Of a DNA stretch of 64,000 nucleotides, positions 1 to 15,860 are shown piece by piece; position 1 is the stretch's first letter, and each line of letters starts with the position of its first letter. The notes under the pieces were generated by a model. It was not told the origin of the DNA. It ran no database searches and worked only from the letters and a program-made list of their open reading frames with translations. Source of the stretch: Dermanyssus gallinae (lineage: Eukaryota > Arthropoda > Arachnida > Mesostigmata > Dermanyssidae); contig QVRM01005213.1 in NCBI GenBank assembly GCA_003439945.1, positions 1-64,000 of the forward strand, read 5' to 3'. Position numbers and translations under genes: made by a program.

Positions 1-1059
1 TTTTGTGCATTCAAATGTTGTGTAGCTTGCGCGATTGATTAGCTTACTAATCAGTGAAGCGCCATGAAACGTATAGGCGCGCGCATATGAGCGCGTTACG
101 TTCACGCACACACATACATAGACAACCCATGATGCAGACAGATAAACAACCACGTAATTATTCTCTATTATCGATGACGTCGTCCGACGAACAAATATCA
201 TCATCATCATCATTACGACGAACTGATGATGATTATAGCGATATTCACTTCTTGTCAACATTGATGACGATGATAGTAATGATGATGATTATGATGATTA
301 TTATAATGATAACAACAACGTGGAGAAATTGTAGCTTGGTGGACGGCACACCCTTTTGTTTGTTTGTGCCGCATGAGCAGTGCAAACGCGATTGCAGGGC
401 CACACTCGCGAAACGCACGAAATGCACAAACGTCAACGAAAATGCAAGAAACGGCTACCGCATATGCTAAACCGCATGCCTATGATGTCACCGTATGTCA
501 CAGTGTCACCACGCGAGGGTTTCGACTTTGCAACCTTCGGACCGCTTGAGGCTGAGGTTGGGGTTGATCTCAGAAAAAAATCATATTAAGAACTACTAAA
601 TAAAAACTTACTAATACGCCCGATCTTCGTGGACACCATTACGGCAACAGAGCTAAATAATGACTCTCTACTCTCTCTTTTAACTATAATATTTCTCGGT
701 CGCAATCATCATCATCGCATCCGACGTTATAGGCGGAGCAATGCCATCTTTAAGGTTTTTGAGCAGTGAGTGCGGTGTCCTATAGTGGGTCAGGTCGTCA
801 GCTGATACCACATACTAACTGGCCGCTTTCCAACGGGCGAGAGAAGCTACGTTTAAAAAACGCAGACGCCCCACGGGTTTAGCTCTATGCCATTTAAATA
901 CAATCATCATACTTATTTCACTCTATTGAGTATGTCATATAACATAACAATTATACAGATTATACAATTATACAGTCAGCTGCTCTCGGCATGTCTATGC
1001 CCATTTAGGATGCAGGTTCATAAAAAAAAGTTCGCGTGTGTTTTCAGGCAGCCATTATT
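1..1059. other. No gene seen
   Basis: AT-leaning sequence with short ATG/ATT triplet tracts (200-310). No exon, RNA gene or element recognised. Confidence 0.5.
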
Positions 1060-1216
1060 GCAGACACGGGCGATAGCCTTTTCTGCAAAATGCCCTGAAT
1101 AGTTACAACTGTTTGTATTTGTGTAACTTTGGAAATTTTAAGTTCAATGAAGAATTACTGAACTTAAATAAAGTTGCCGTCTGAAAAAGACGATTCCATT
1201 TAAAAAAAATATTTTT
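1060..1216 (+). repeat. Hairpin-tailed dispersed repeat, copy 1
   Basis: About 155 bp shared with the copy at 63.0 kb: GCAGACAC..CGATAGCCTTTTCTGC, then TGTGTAA...TGGAAATT..AAG, then a small hairpin (CGTCT-GAAAA-AGACG) and an A-rich end. The A-rich end suggests a plus-strand retroposed element, perhaps the 3' end of a SINE or LINE, but no polymerase III boxes are seen. Confidence 0.65.
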
Positions 1217-2402
1217 GTAAGCGAACGAAGCGAGCAACCTACACCCGTTCCTTGTGTTTCCTCAGCAAAATAAATCGATCTAATACATCCAAGAGCCTCA
1301 ACGAAACGGTTACAATCTGATTGATAGGTATTGGTGATCATTTCGGATGATCAGGTCGGTCATTTTCGTGCTCAGCATCTTTATCGTTGCGTTGCAACAA
1401 ACTCCCGAATATTGCCTAATACTAGACGAATACTGCGCAGGCCACGTTCATTTTTTGTGTTGTTTGTTTGAGTTGTTGTCCTACACTGCACGCATAATTG
1501 TCAGCAAGCAGCTTGTTCCGATCGCGTAGACGGCTTTGGTGACGCTAATTGTTGATTTTTTGTTGTTGCTAAAGCAGCGAACAACTACAACATTGATAAC
1601 GCCGTGACTAGATAGAGACATAGTATCTATTTTTCTTCCTTTCCTTCTTCTTCTTTTTCTACTTCTATTTCTTCTAATTTCCCTTGTTCGATTTAGCAGT
1701 GAAAAGGGTATAACTTGAAGCTCGTGCCGGCCCACGTACCAAAAGTGAATCAGGTGCATGTTTAGTTTTCCTGCCAATTATGTTTCGGCCACTTCTGTCG
1801 GCGTCATTGTGTCAGCATCACAATCAAATCACACTGTGTCGGCACTGAATTTCGTGATGATGAGATAAGCTAGCTCCTTTTTATCCTCCTCACCCCCCCC
1901 TCCCACCACACAGCAACAAGGACTATGCATCGCGTACGTTTACCTTAAGCCTACGCATATGGTTTTTTTTTTAAGTTTATTTTTTTATACTATAGGGAAA
2001 AAATATTTTTAGGCACGCTGTGCAGGACTACACGTCGGCTGGTAGTTCGATGACAACCAAAGCCTTTGTATACTTACCTGCTAAAACTCTCATATATCCT
2101 GTCATCCCTCGTAACCGGGTTCTATAGATGGCACTAATATTGCTCACAGTTAACGGGCTACGCATATCGTTGTTTCATCAAACAACGCACGCCACATATA
2201 CCACAACTTGCCACACTTCGTCTCTGCATATCATTGCATGCTGAAGGTCCGGTGACCTGATATGAGTGAAGAGCCAAACCAATGATCATCAGAGTCAGCA
2301 CGATGATAAAAGCAGTAGCTTAATACTAGACACGGCGACGCAAAACTTAGCCCAGCCAGTAGGCATACCGCCTATAAAACGAGACAGCGAGCCGCCGAAC
2401 TA

Positions 2403-2404
2403 TA

Positions 2405-2475
<71 letters not shown>
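2403..2475. repeat. (AT)n microsatellite
   Basis: About 73 bp of TA repeat with one G interruption near 2,410. Confidence 0.97.
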
Positions 2476-2481
<6 letters not shown>

Positions 2482-3678
2482 TATAACATAACCTACACAA
2501 ACCTTTAAAAAACTAACTTGCTCGATTCATTCATTCGTTTGAATGAAGTTTGGATGAAGTATCGAAGTCGAATAAACGAACGGTTGACTGACTGAATGCT
2601 GGAATTGATTGGCAGGGCCGCTGATGTCCATCTAACGACGTTCGATAATTAATTGATGGCTTGATGAAGGCTTAGCTTCAGCAGCAGCAAGCAAAACTTG
2701 CGGTCATCTAAGATACTTCATCACTTACCACCGCCGCCGCCGCCACTACCCCCGAAGCCTATGCTGACGACGTTGCGGCAAGCTTGAACTCGCTGTTTGT
2801 TCCTAACAACGGCAACAACCATCACTATTTAGCGAACCGCTGTGTGTGTGTGGTGTGTCGATTTATTATTCCTATTATTTATTATTAGTATTTATCATCT
2901 CTTCTTTCAAGGGAGATGCGTGTCTGTTTTCCGATCCGTATTCCGGAGCGCTCCAGAGCGAATATTGAGGGTTATTCATGTCGCTGTTGAGGAGGACGGG
3001 GTTGTTGTTGTTGTTTTAGTTTTAACTCTAGATATTTTTGTTCTTTGTTGTTGTCAACGCGGGTCTTGGCAAACTAACTAATATTTAAGACGACTTTGTC
3101 CATTGTCGGCGCATACGTAGACCACGTCTGTCACTACGCCTGCGTATTCCCTCCATCTCTTGGTCACAGGCCGGCTTTTGTTCGAACTGTTCCAGATGCT
3201 TGCAGCGCTTCCGGCGGCGTGTCTCATGAAGGGTCAAGCTGACACAAAGTGTTTCCTCTCCATACACAGGAGCGGATACGAAGGAATACATGTGCACCCA
3301 TATACTCATATGCGAACGCTCACCAAACGAGCGTGTTTGAGCGTGTCTCGTGCTATTGCTGTGAATGTCACTGCTGCTACTGTTGTTGCTCCGGCCAGCA
3401 TCTATTCAGCACTATTCATCTGTCTTTCAGTTTAACAGGACTCGGCTAGTCTGCTGCCGGTTGGACAGGATCGCTGCTATGACGAGACGATCGTTTCCCG
3501 ATCGTCCGTCCAACAAACAGATCAACTATGTCGCTCGATCATGTAGTACCTAACTGTAGATACGATATGTATGAGACAATGTTACCGTTCGATTCACATT
3601 CATCACGACCCGTTTCTTTTGCACACCAGTCTAACCCAGAGCTTTATTCGGAATTGAAACGACCGATAACGTTTTTCG

Positions 3679-3679
<1 letters not shown>

Positions 3680-3709
<30 letters not shown>

Positions 3710-3789
3710 GATATGGTTATATATACTTTTTAGTTCACATCTCAATAAACTAAAGGTATATATGCATATATATATATATATATATATAG

Positions 3790-3823
<34 letters not shown>

Positions 3824-3912
3824 TATATAAATATATATATTTATTTATATATATAAATATGGTTATATATACTTTTTTTAGTTCACATCTCATAAACTAA
3901 AGATATATATGC

Positions 3913-3950
<38 letters not shown>

Positions 3951-3955
3951 TTATG
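3680..3955. repeat. (AT)n with a tandemly duplicated segment
   Basis: Two copies of a roughly 60-bp segment (GGTTATATATACTTTTT, AGTTCACATCTCA, AAACTAAAG, TATATGCATATATA) begin near 3,713 and 3,860, each embedded in (AT)n. Confidence 0.85.
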
Positions 3956-4279
3956 GAAGAATGCATGTGCTGTTGGAGACGTGCCTACTTGTCAGTACAG
4001 TGCCGTCGCAAATAGACACCGCCAATGCCGATTGAGTATCGCTGTTAAGCTATACCGCTCCCAGTTTGATTCAGTTTGGCAGCTACTGATACATGCAGTA
4101 CATGGCTATCTATCTATCGCTACGTTGGGCGTCGCATCGCCGACTTGACTATGCGCGCGTAGGCCGCTGTCCCCCGTGTGCAACATCTGCTGCTGCTGCT
4201 GCTGCTGCCGCGCGCCTGAGGGACGAAGACCCCTTGGCTACCCTGCTACCTTCGTCGTTAGCAGCACACCGTCTCTGCC

Positions 4280-4531
4280 GTTGTTGTTAACGTTGTTGCT
4301 GTTGTTGATGTTGCGGTTGGTGATGTTATTGTTGTTTTTGATGTTGTTGTCGATGATGTTGTTGTTGTTGATGTTGTTGTCGTTGATGTTGCTGTTCGTG
4401 ATATTGCTGTCGGTGATGTTGTTGTTGATGTTGTTGCTGTCGGTGATGTTATTGTTGATGATGATGTTGTTGTCGGTGATGTTGTTGTTGTTGTCGGTGA
4501 TGTTAATGTTATTGATGTTGTTGTTGTTATA
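4280..4531 (+). repeat. (GTT/GAT)n imperfect triplet array
   Basis: GTTGTT, GATGTT and TCGGTGATGTT units alternate for 250 bp. Both strands carry open frames (Leu/Met-rich and Thr/Ser-rich) that reflect triplet periodicity only. Confidence 0.93.
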
Positions 4532-4865
4532 TGGCCAGTCTTTCGGTGACGATGTATCACGAGAGAAACAGAGATAGAGAGAGAGAGAGATTTATTTACG
4601 ACGCACAATTATTGCGCCGCTACCAGTGCTCAAATCTATAATAGTTCTATCGTCGATCTGGGATGCACAAGCAGTAGCAGCAGCCGAAGCAGCAACAGCA
4701 GCACGTCATCTAAAAAGCTACTGACGTCTATGTGTAGCTAGCTGGTAGAGCTAGCGGGTAGCGTGTCGCCTCTGCTGTGGCTTCCTGGTGGCACATTGGT
4801 AAGGACACGGTGGCGGGTTGCGATTTACCCCTGTATGATGTAACAATCTTCACTAAATGATCTGC

Positions 4866-4972
4866 GACGACGACGACGACGACAACAGACATAATCACAA
4901 CGACAACAGTCGCTCCAGCAGCAGCAACAACAGCAACAACAACAACAACAACAATAGCAACAACATCAACAA
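4866..4972 (+). repeat. (ACG)n then (CAA/CAG)n
   Basis: Six ACG triplets, an interruption, then about 60 bp of CAA/CAG triplets. Confidence 0.9.
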
Positions 4973-5621
4973 ATGAAGTCGCCTGCCATATGGGGTGGCG
5001 CAGAAAAAGCTCTTGAAATTACGCCCCCGAGCAAACTGTGTCACGACGAGCACTTCATTCAACGGCAGCTTCAACATGAACAAAACACTTATAACAATTG
5101 TAGTAGTAGTAGTAGTAGTTGCGTTAGTAGTAAAAGCCGTGATAATAGTGGCTTAAGTAACAAGTTTGTTAAGTGGTCAATGATTTTTCGACGAACATTA
5201 CCGTGTTTTCAGCTTACAACTCGGCAGGCCAAAATGAGTATGACGCGAACGAATTTCATCATACGCATAATGACACAGCACACAAGTTTGATGTCGTACT
5301 TAAACTAGAAACATGCCCGTTGCAACAGTATGCCGATCGACTTGTGCTACGCGTTCTTGAATTCTGGGTCATGATGCAAACCTTAACCACACGATAGTAT
5401 GCATAAAACAGGTATAGTATAACAGCAATTACCATTACCATCATCAGCGTCATCATCATCATCATCATCACCGCCATCATAGTCCACAGAATTCATCAGA
5501 ATGTCCTGTTTCTAGTTCGCTAGTTGCCGCCTGTGACAAAGACATTGAATTTCGCAGTCACAAACACCGTGCTTCCTGCTTTGCCTACAAAAGATGATAC
5601 ACACAGAAACGATATAAATAG

Positions 5622-5740
5622 CAGTCGATTGTCCTGATAATAAATATAAATAGCACTCGACTGTCCTGATACTAAAAATATATATAACAGTCGATAGTCC
5701 TGATAATATTTAGAAATACCAGTCAATTGTCCTGATTTTT
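5622..5740 (+). repeat. Minisatellite, four units of about 33 bp
   Basis: The core CAGTCGATTGTCCTGATA recurs at 5,622, 5,654, 5,688 and 5,720 with single-base changes; between cores are AT-rich linkers such as AATATAAATAG. Confidence 0.88.
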
Positions 5741-7348
5741 AAAAAAACGACCGGCCTTAACATGATTCTTCAAATTAAGATTGTAGTTTTTAACGTCACT
5801 GTTTTTACTGTTATTTTTGCTTGCCGTTCGTAGCTGCTACGGATTGTGAGGTTGCTGTTGTTGCGTTCGCTCGACTGGGTGGAGTAACAAGATGTCGTCA
5901 ACATCACGATTATCATCGCCATCTCCAGCCAGCACGATTTCAACTTGCAATCGAACAAACATAGATCTGCTTCACGAACAACGACTCCGAATTCTACTCT
6001 ACGCCAACCGCTGAATACTGCCTATTACTTGTTGTTGCCAGACACAATTTAGTTACAACTGTAACAGCTACAACAATAGGAGCAACAACAATATCAACAA
6101 CAACAACAACTACAATAACATATCTCGTTTTGTGTGTGTGTGTGTCATTTCTACAATAATTTGTTGCTTTTACTGCGTTTAACCTCGTTGCACAATGACG
6201 ACATCATCAACGTGTGCACAGCGAGTTCGAACGCATTGCAGGCCCTCACCCCACGATCTCCTTTAGTAGTAGTACCTTAAACACGCATTGCCAAGATTTT
6301 GTCGACAGGATCCACTGTATTGATCGCAACAGACACACCGATTGTACTTAGATATCAGGAAGCTAATGTTTAAAATTAAGTCGCCATCCTTAATCTGTCA
6401 CTAACACTTATAACCCGCCACCCAACCTGGCTCAGCTGAGTTGTGATGGAAGCATGAGAATAGTATCTTAATAGATGTGCCCCCGTAACATTCCAGGTTA
6501 GACAAGTTCCGTGTGATCTTAAACGTACTAAGAAGCTTAGTACGTTTGAGATCACACGGATCTCTTTATTGCCCCCCATCATCGGATAATATCTTAATCA
6601 TCATTACAATTACTGTTACACATACGTCGTGCGTGTCATTCTTGTGATTCATGTGCAGCATAAGGCAGCCAATAAACGAATTAACGGCCTAGATAGAATA
6701 AAACAACGATCTACCTATAGTATCAGCAGCAGCAGCAGGAGCTGCTGTTGATGTTGTTGTTGTTGCGGGCAACCAAGACGAAGAATTTCGCACCCTATCT
6801 GTCTTGGCTCGTTCTTGGATCTCTCCTTATTGTTTTCTTCTTGGCCCCGCTATGCCGCTATATTTCGCCATGGGGCCCTTCCGGCCGCTTGACAACGATC
6901 GATCAGACGCTCAGTGTAGTCATTTGCGATCGATTACTGTGGTGTGATCACTTATTAGACTATAACAGCCGATGATAAGGCTGGACAGCCGGGGGCTGGG
7001 AGGTTGATGGCGAGCACTGCATGTTTCTGCCCAGCAGCACAATTGCCCTGCCAGCAGGCTTTCGCTGGACAAACATTGCCGACAAGACTATCGGCTTGAT
7101 TATTATAATTATTATTGATGGCTTCCTTATAGTGGCAAAAAAGTGGCACTATACACAGAACAAACAATTCTTGACCGTTAACACAAAGCCAGATCTATAT
7201 CGTAAACAGTCAAGCAGCTGTATATAGGCGCTACGTGTATATACATATACCTTCCGAAAATGTACCCTTCTTACGGTGCGAGAGAAAGGTCTTAAAAGTC
7301 TTAAAAAAGTATATATATATTGACATGTGCGGTGGAAGGGTATTTAGC

Positions 7349-7387
<39 letters not shown>
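5741..7387. other. Non-coding
   Basis: Holds the snap-back hairpin at 6.5 kb, a CAA tract near 6.1 kb and a short (AT)n just before the SINE. No gene seen. Confidence 0.5.
6508..6560. repeat. 25-bp snap-back hairpin with 3-nt loop
   Basis: TCCGTGTGATCTTAAACGTA and its continuation to 6,532 pair with 6,536-6,560 across a 3-nt loop. The single difference gives a G-U pair in RNA. The flanks show no similarity to each other. Confidence 0.85.
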
Positions 7388-7405
<18 letters not shown>

Positions 7406-7594
7406 TGGATTATCCGTAAGGCAATTGCCCGTGTACGGATTTTTCATGTCATGGCTAAGTTTACTCCACTCCGGCATTTACCTTGTCTAAATTGGAAACC
7501 ATGCAAACCAATTTAAGAGTGGCCGGTCTGGGTCTTGAACCCAGTCCTCCCGAATGCAAGGTAAAGAATTTGCTACTAAGCCACCTTGCTCGGT
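7388..7594 (-). mobile_element. SINE-1 copy, full length
   Basis: On the minus strand it runs from ACCGAGCAAGG to a 19-nt A tail (the T run at 7,388-7,406 on the plus strand). The B box reads GGGTTCAAGACCC. The A box is slightly mutated (TGGCTTAGTAGC). The 3' palindrome GGCAATTGCC between TCCGTA and TACGGA-type arms is intact. The tail joins an (AT)n array at 7,350-7,387. Confidence 0.85.

Positions 7595-10366
<2,772 letters not shown>

Positions 10367-10425
<59 letters not shown>
10367..10425. repeat. Compound (CT)n(AT)n
   Basis: About 30 bp of CT repeat passes directly into about 28 bp of AT repeat, immediately upstream of a SINE. Confidence 0.97.
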
Positions 10426-10426
<1 letters not shown>

Positions 10427-10560
10427 CGATCAATGTGGTTTAGTGCAGGAGTCGTTGCTTCGCAACCGGATGGTCGTGGGTTCAAATCTAGTGCTGACCA
10501 CCTGTAAAATGGTCTTCATGGTGTTCAAATCAAGATAAAGTGAATGCCAGAGCAAACTAA
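10426..10560 (+). mobile_element. SINE related to SINE-1 by its body but with a different tRNA-like head
   Basis: The head has an A-box-like TGTGGTTTAGTGCAGG and B box GGGTTCAAATCTAG, unlike the Leu/Ser-type head of SINE-1. The segment after the B box (AAAATGGTCTTCATGG then AAAGTGAATGCCAGAG) aligns with the SINE-1 body. It is preceded by (CT)n(AT)n at 10,367-10,425. It may be an older subfamily or a head-swapped family. Confidence 0.65.
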
Positions 10561-10867
10561 AATCGGCCCTGAACGAAAACTTAAAGAAGACAACTCGAGG
10601 ACTGGTGTTTTTTAATCTACATCCTATAACATAAATATATTGGCCTTTCTCTTCACATAGAGGGGTATTTGTAATGTCATGGTTTATAATACTATTAATA
10701 AGTGCTTCCTAAGCGCGAGTTCAACAATGCAATAGGTTGAGGTTGTAGGTTGTAGGCTTTCCCAGTCGGTTGATAAGCTCCAAACGAGCCACGGGCTTAA
10801 AAATAGCTGGCCTAAAATTCAAAACATTTTATGGGAGGTTGTTTTAATTCATCTTTCTTCTACGGGT

Positions 10868-11790
10868 TTGGAACTTGCCATTAGGTATATCTCGCGGGGA
10901 CCCCACTGTGACGGCTGTGCACAAAAAGGGACCGCAATCCCTTTCAGAAAACTACCGACCGGTTCGGCTCAGGGCTCCATTGCTTGTCTTCTTATGGAAA
11001 AAAATCTCATCGTCGATGAGGTTTATAATTACCTGGACACCTGTGAACTCCTGGACCCACATCAGCAAGGGTTTAGAAAGGAGCGCTCCACTGCAATTCA
11101 ACTTCTCGAGGTCTGTCATGATTGGGCTATCGCGCGTAACAGGGGCATCCCCATACACACGGTCTACTTTAATTTATCGCACGCATTCGACAAAGTAAAT
11201 CACAAGATTCCTTTATTTAAAATGGCGACGCTTGAAATTGTCCCTAGGATCCTGGTCTCGGAGCGCTCCCAATGTTCTTCTGAGGTTCATCAAGGCTCCT
11301 GCTTGGGTTCAGTAATGTATATAATCTTCGCCCAGAATTTGGGTATGTGTGTGCACAACCTAACATAATATATAAAATATATGCGAACGATCTAAAAATA
11401 TATGCCCTAATTACAGGAAACGAGGATTGCCTAAAGATTCAATCATCCATTGATAGTTTTTCCACCTGGTGTGAGCTAAATTATATGGTGATCTCAGTTC
11501 CGAATTGTGCGGTCCGGAAAACAGCTCTCGACAACTTCACATATTAGCTAAAGGATATCCTTTACGCGCGGTACCATTGCGTTGATGAGTTGCGTTTGAT
11601 GGGCATATGAAGTTTCGGGCACGTATTGAATCGGCTGCAGCAAAGGCTGCTTTTCAACTGACCGACTCGAATTTTATACTGAGAGTATTCTCATCATGAA
11701 ATGTCTCCAAACACCTACGTCTTTATGAAGCCCTAGTCGTACCAAAATGGTCATACTGCGCTCATGTGTGGGTACCTTTCTACGAAAAGT
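10868..11790 (+). mobile_element. Degenerate non-LTR retrotransposon (CR1/Jockey-like) reverse transcriptase remnant
   Basis: Broken pieces of a LINE reverse transcriptase appear in order across at least three frames: VTAVHKKG..SENYRPV (motif 1 area), HQQGFRKERSTAIQLLEV, FNLSHAFDKVNH (motif A), SEVHQGSCLGSV (motif B, normally S/G-V-PQGS-LG), YANDLKIYALI (motif C), a QSSIDSFSTWCELN segment, and LRLYEALVVPKWSY..VW near 11,711-11,790. The order and spacing follow CR1/Jockey-type elements. The catalytic Asp of motif A is Asn (codon 11,171) and the first Asp of motif C is Asn (11,386). There are frameshifts and a large deletion between motifs A and B, so the element is dead. No endonuclease domain or clear 5' end is visible. 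Confidence 0.85.
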
Positions 11791-14324
11791 ATATATAAAT
11801 ATTTTTTTATTGCTTAATTTGCTTGCGGAACGTGTATATATACCGGTGTCTCAATGAACCCTACGAGATAAAGCGTAATATTCAATAACGGTCAGATAGG
11901 TGCACCTTCAGGCCTATTGATCTCACCGAAAGCAAATACGAATGTCAAGTATGTTGCCGAAACTGAGGGCGACCACCGCGGGTCATCGTCCAGCGTCAAT
12001 ATGGGAGGACTTGCAATTTGTGGTAACTGCAGTTCGAAGAGTCTCGCTCTTTGGAATGCTCTCCTGCATTCCCAAAAGCTAGAATTGAATGTCCAACTTC
12101 AGAATCATTGAAACAGATGCCCAAACAATTAACGCAACAGTGTGTCGTTTTAACCGTTAACAGACTCAGCGATTAGAAAAGTTACTCGTAATAGGAACCG
12201 AATCGTTTTTGAAACAAAGAAGTTCCACTGGCACTCGTCTTAGACGCGGGTCGTGGTAGATTCCGTCAACTACAATTAGGCCTCGATTTGTCGATTTAGG
12301 ACTGCGTTTGAATCTGTACCTAGGGGCCAGGCTTTGTCTATTCTCGCAAATGTACGTGTCTTCACAATGTGTTCAGCCTTAAAGCAAGCACTTTCCAAGT
12401 TCGAGAACAATAGAGTTACTGAGAGGAGTGTCTGACTTGCCACCTTTACGGCAACTACGGGGTTGATCGCGCGGGGCGATAATCGATACGCCCTTCCGTT
12501 CCCCGCCAATTATGATGACAATGAAGCCGACAGCAGTTGCAACGTCCGCCACAAAGGAAACAACGGGCGCTATTCGCAACCGCGATACGCGTCTTGAATC
12601 GAAGCAATCGGAAAATAGCAACAATTGTCGCCTGTGGATTAATTCGTAATATGGAACAACAACTTGGCCATAGAGAATGTCGACCGATCGAACAGAGTGA
12701 AGTCGTCCTTTGTAACACGAAAAATGTGGCTTTACATCTGCTCATAAAATCGATTGCTGTACACTTCGTCGTGACCCATCAGCCCATCTAATCGTCAGAA
12801 AATCTGAAACGTTGTCTGTATCCACGTCACAAGAAACAGCTTGCAGAAATGTGTCACAATATATGAGAGCTAAATGTTTATCAACGCTGACGCAGACATC
12901 TTCGTCATAGGCGGTCAACCTGAATTCCGTTCACGAAATGGACCACCGGTAAAGCAATATGCGATGTGAGGGACCCCATGCTGCAAATATCATGCTGCCC
13001 AGTGTCAGAACAGTCTCTCGCTAGACAGCCTTGCAAGCCAGACGATCATACTCCCTTCATTTCAAGAGCATGATCACTTTCAAGAGTGGTGATGATCATT
13101 GTGTATCATCGTGTACATATGAGCCACAAGGAAGCTATGTTAGCCCTAACACTTGTAGCCACGACTTATCTAAAACTGAAAACGTCTACCCCTTTAGCGA
13201 ATACCCACCCAACCTTCGCTCAAACAAGCAGTCTTTGTGGGAAAACCGAAGGTAGACAGTTTGTCGCGTTCTCCTCGGACACCGAGTTACGACGATTTGA
13301 ACTCTAGGTTGGATTTCATCAAACATCCTAGGAAAATGTTGAGCCGCGTATATAGCTTGTTTTTTTTTCTCACAAAGCTGCTCTGTGCTGCTGAACAGGC
13401 ACCTCGTAATTAAGGCCAAACAGCCGAAACTATCAGAATATCCAAAGTGGGGTCATTAACCTTGTGGCTGCGCTGTCAAAGGGATACTATCGACGTTCAA
13501 ATTTAGACAGCTGCTCAACGCACTAAAATGTCGAATACACTAGATCCTTGTCACGATCATTCGTGAAGCAGCCTGGCGTAGCCACGAGCGACACGCTTGC
13601 CATATCATTGTTACCTGATTGTAGTTCGTGGCCTCAATGGGCCAGAAAAACCGACGGTGCATAGCAGCCAGCATGCATCGTCAGAAGCGATGCTCCTGTG
13701 TGGTTTTGTGTGTGCGACCGCATTTTCCAATCGTTTCTCAACACAAAAACGAAACTCGGTTTCCTGTTTTAACAGAAAATGCGCGACGAGCTCTCGACGA
13801 GCGCAAGTGTCTATCTACAAACGCTTTACTGCTGACACCGTAGCTGAGCACATCAGTTGAGTGCTAGCCTAATGTTACTAACACTCTTACTTAATCATCT
13901 AAGAACAACGTGTAAAAAATGTCCTTCATTAAAAATTAAATGCATGATTTTAGGTTTTTTTAATCGTATACATACATATTTTATTTATAATTGAAACTAT
14001 TTCTTAAGTGCTTTAGAAATGCAAGTTGGGGCCAGTCATCGAGAAACAGGATACCTTCGATTCCAATTTATGATCGTTTGCACACGCACTCCAATGAAAG
14101 AGTCGCCGACTTGGTATATGCTGGTGTACGACAAATCTGCCCGACAAATATATTTACTTGTAAATATATACTTGTAAATATAAATGCAATAATTCTGAAT
14201 AAAAGATAAAATGTTTGTTCAAATAAAGATAAATATTTGTGTCACTTAAATAGAATGCCATTTATAGACCCCGTCCGCTGGTCCAACGCCAGGGCAAAAG
14301 TTCTGCTTGGACACATGCCCTGTG

Positions 14325-14326
<2 letters not shown>

Positions 14327-14378
<52 letters not shown>
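14327..14378. repeat. (AT)n microsatellite
   Basis: About 50 bp of pure AT repeat. Confidence 0.97.
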
Positions 14379-15824
14379 GCACGTTTGTATGTGTTTACCT
14401 CGCTCCTGTAACCCTACTAGACTAGAGATGATTCTAGCTGCTTCTTCGTCTCTACATTACTGCACTAAAACCGAATTGTTACAAGAGCACCAAGTCTTTT
14501 CCAAGCCCGGTTCTTTGTAAACAGCATTTACACTAGTCTCACAAACGACTCATTGTGGCGTTTACGATCCCCAGTGCCCCCGATGTCAATAGTTAAATAG
14601 ACGTATTGCAGTGCGAAGGAGACTACCTTGCAGTTCGCACTGTGAACGTCATTCGTGACGAACAGCGTCATAACTGTCGTCGCAATGACCTCCTGAATGT
14701 GGTGTCTTCGGGTGGACTTTATCACAAAAAGAAACGAATAGTGTTACTGTTGTCAGTAGCAGCCATGACCTAGGCGCAACAAGCGCGTTGCAAAAAGTGC
14801 TACTTATTATTCCCCGTTGTCCTTGCGTTGTACATTGTATTCGGCTTTCGTGTTGCACAAAGTCAAACGAATCGTGATCGAGATAAATCTGTACGAATTG
14901 CAACAAAGCTGTCATCGCGTTTTATCGCCCGCATTGTTGCGACGTTGTGACGCTGTTGTGACGACGTTCAGCCTTTCAGGGCCAAGGACCCCTCCCAATC
15001 GTCGTCGATAAAAATCAATGTTGTTATACTTTTGACATCAGCGAGGCGCCTCAATCATCGCCTCTTCAATAAGCGCAACAAGGCACTTGCAAAGGGTACG
15101 TAGGGCACGACGATATGTCCATTGTGCGGCTGTGTGTCCGATGTTTCTCTGAGAGGAAGACTCTCTCTCGTTACGATGTGCAAACGTTGAGAGACATCAG
15201 AGACCTACAACTATTTTTCGTTTTTAACTTAGCTGTAGGCCTCCTCTGTACCACGTTTTGTACTATAATACATCATGTAATATATGTAATATTTTATACC
15301 TATTTCATGACATATAGATACAGTGTACACAAGTGCTTACTCCTTCTGCCCTGGGGGGCCAACTCAACCGAATCCGAATCGATCAATCGACGAGGATTGG
15401 GTGATATTGCGTTGCACTCATCTTCCAAATTCTAGACACTGCCCAAAAGTAACCATACAACGGTGAATGCCAATAATACAAACGCATCAGTATGCTTCGT
15501 GCGAACAGCACAGGCTTGCGGAGATTATACTCTACGTATTTCATCTTCGATCGCTTATTGTGTTTAAATCAGTTGGCGTATTATCATCTCACGAACACAC
15601 GAAGATAACGTCATGCTCTATTTTTGTTTGTCTTTAGGGCAACCTACACGGTTGAAATGAATATCCAGCGGCTATATAATGATATCCGCCTCACCCAGGG
15701 TACAGGCACCATTTGGGCTCTCTGGGCAAATTAGCCGTAATCGATAGCTGACATTTAATTAATCTCCATTCCGTGCAGCTAGTTGCTGAACACTTTAGAA
15801 ACTTCATTGCAAAAGTATCGTGCC

Positions 15825-15860
<36 letters not shown>

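Larger units (their letters stand above)
1217..5621. other. Non-coding, microsatellite-rich
   Basis: Apart from the (AT)n and triplet arrays listed separately, only short frames without recognisable protein. On the hypothesis that unc-76 continues to the left, this is intron. Confidence 0.5.
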
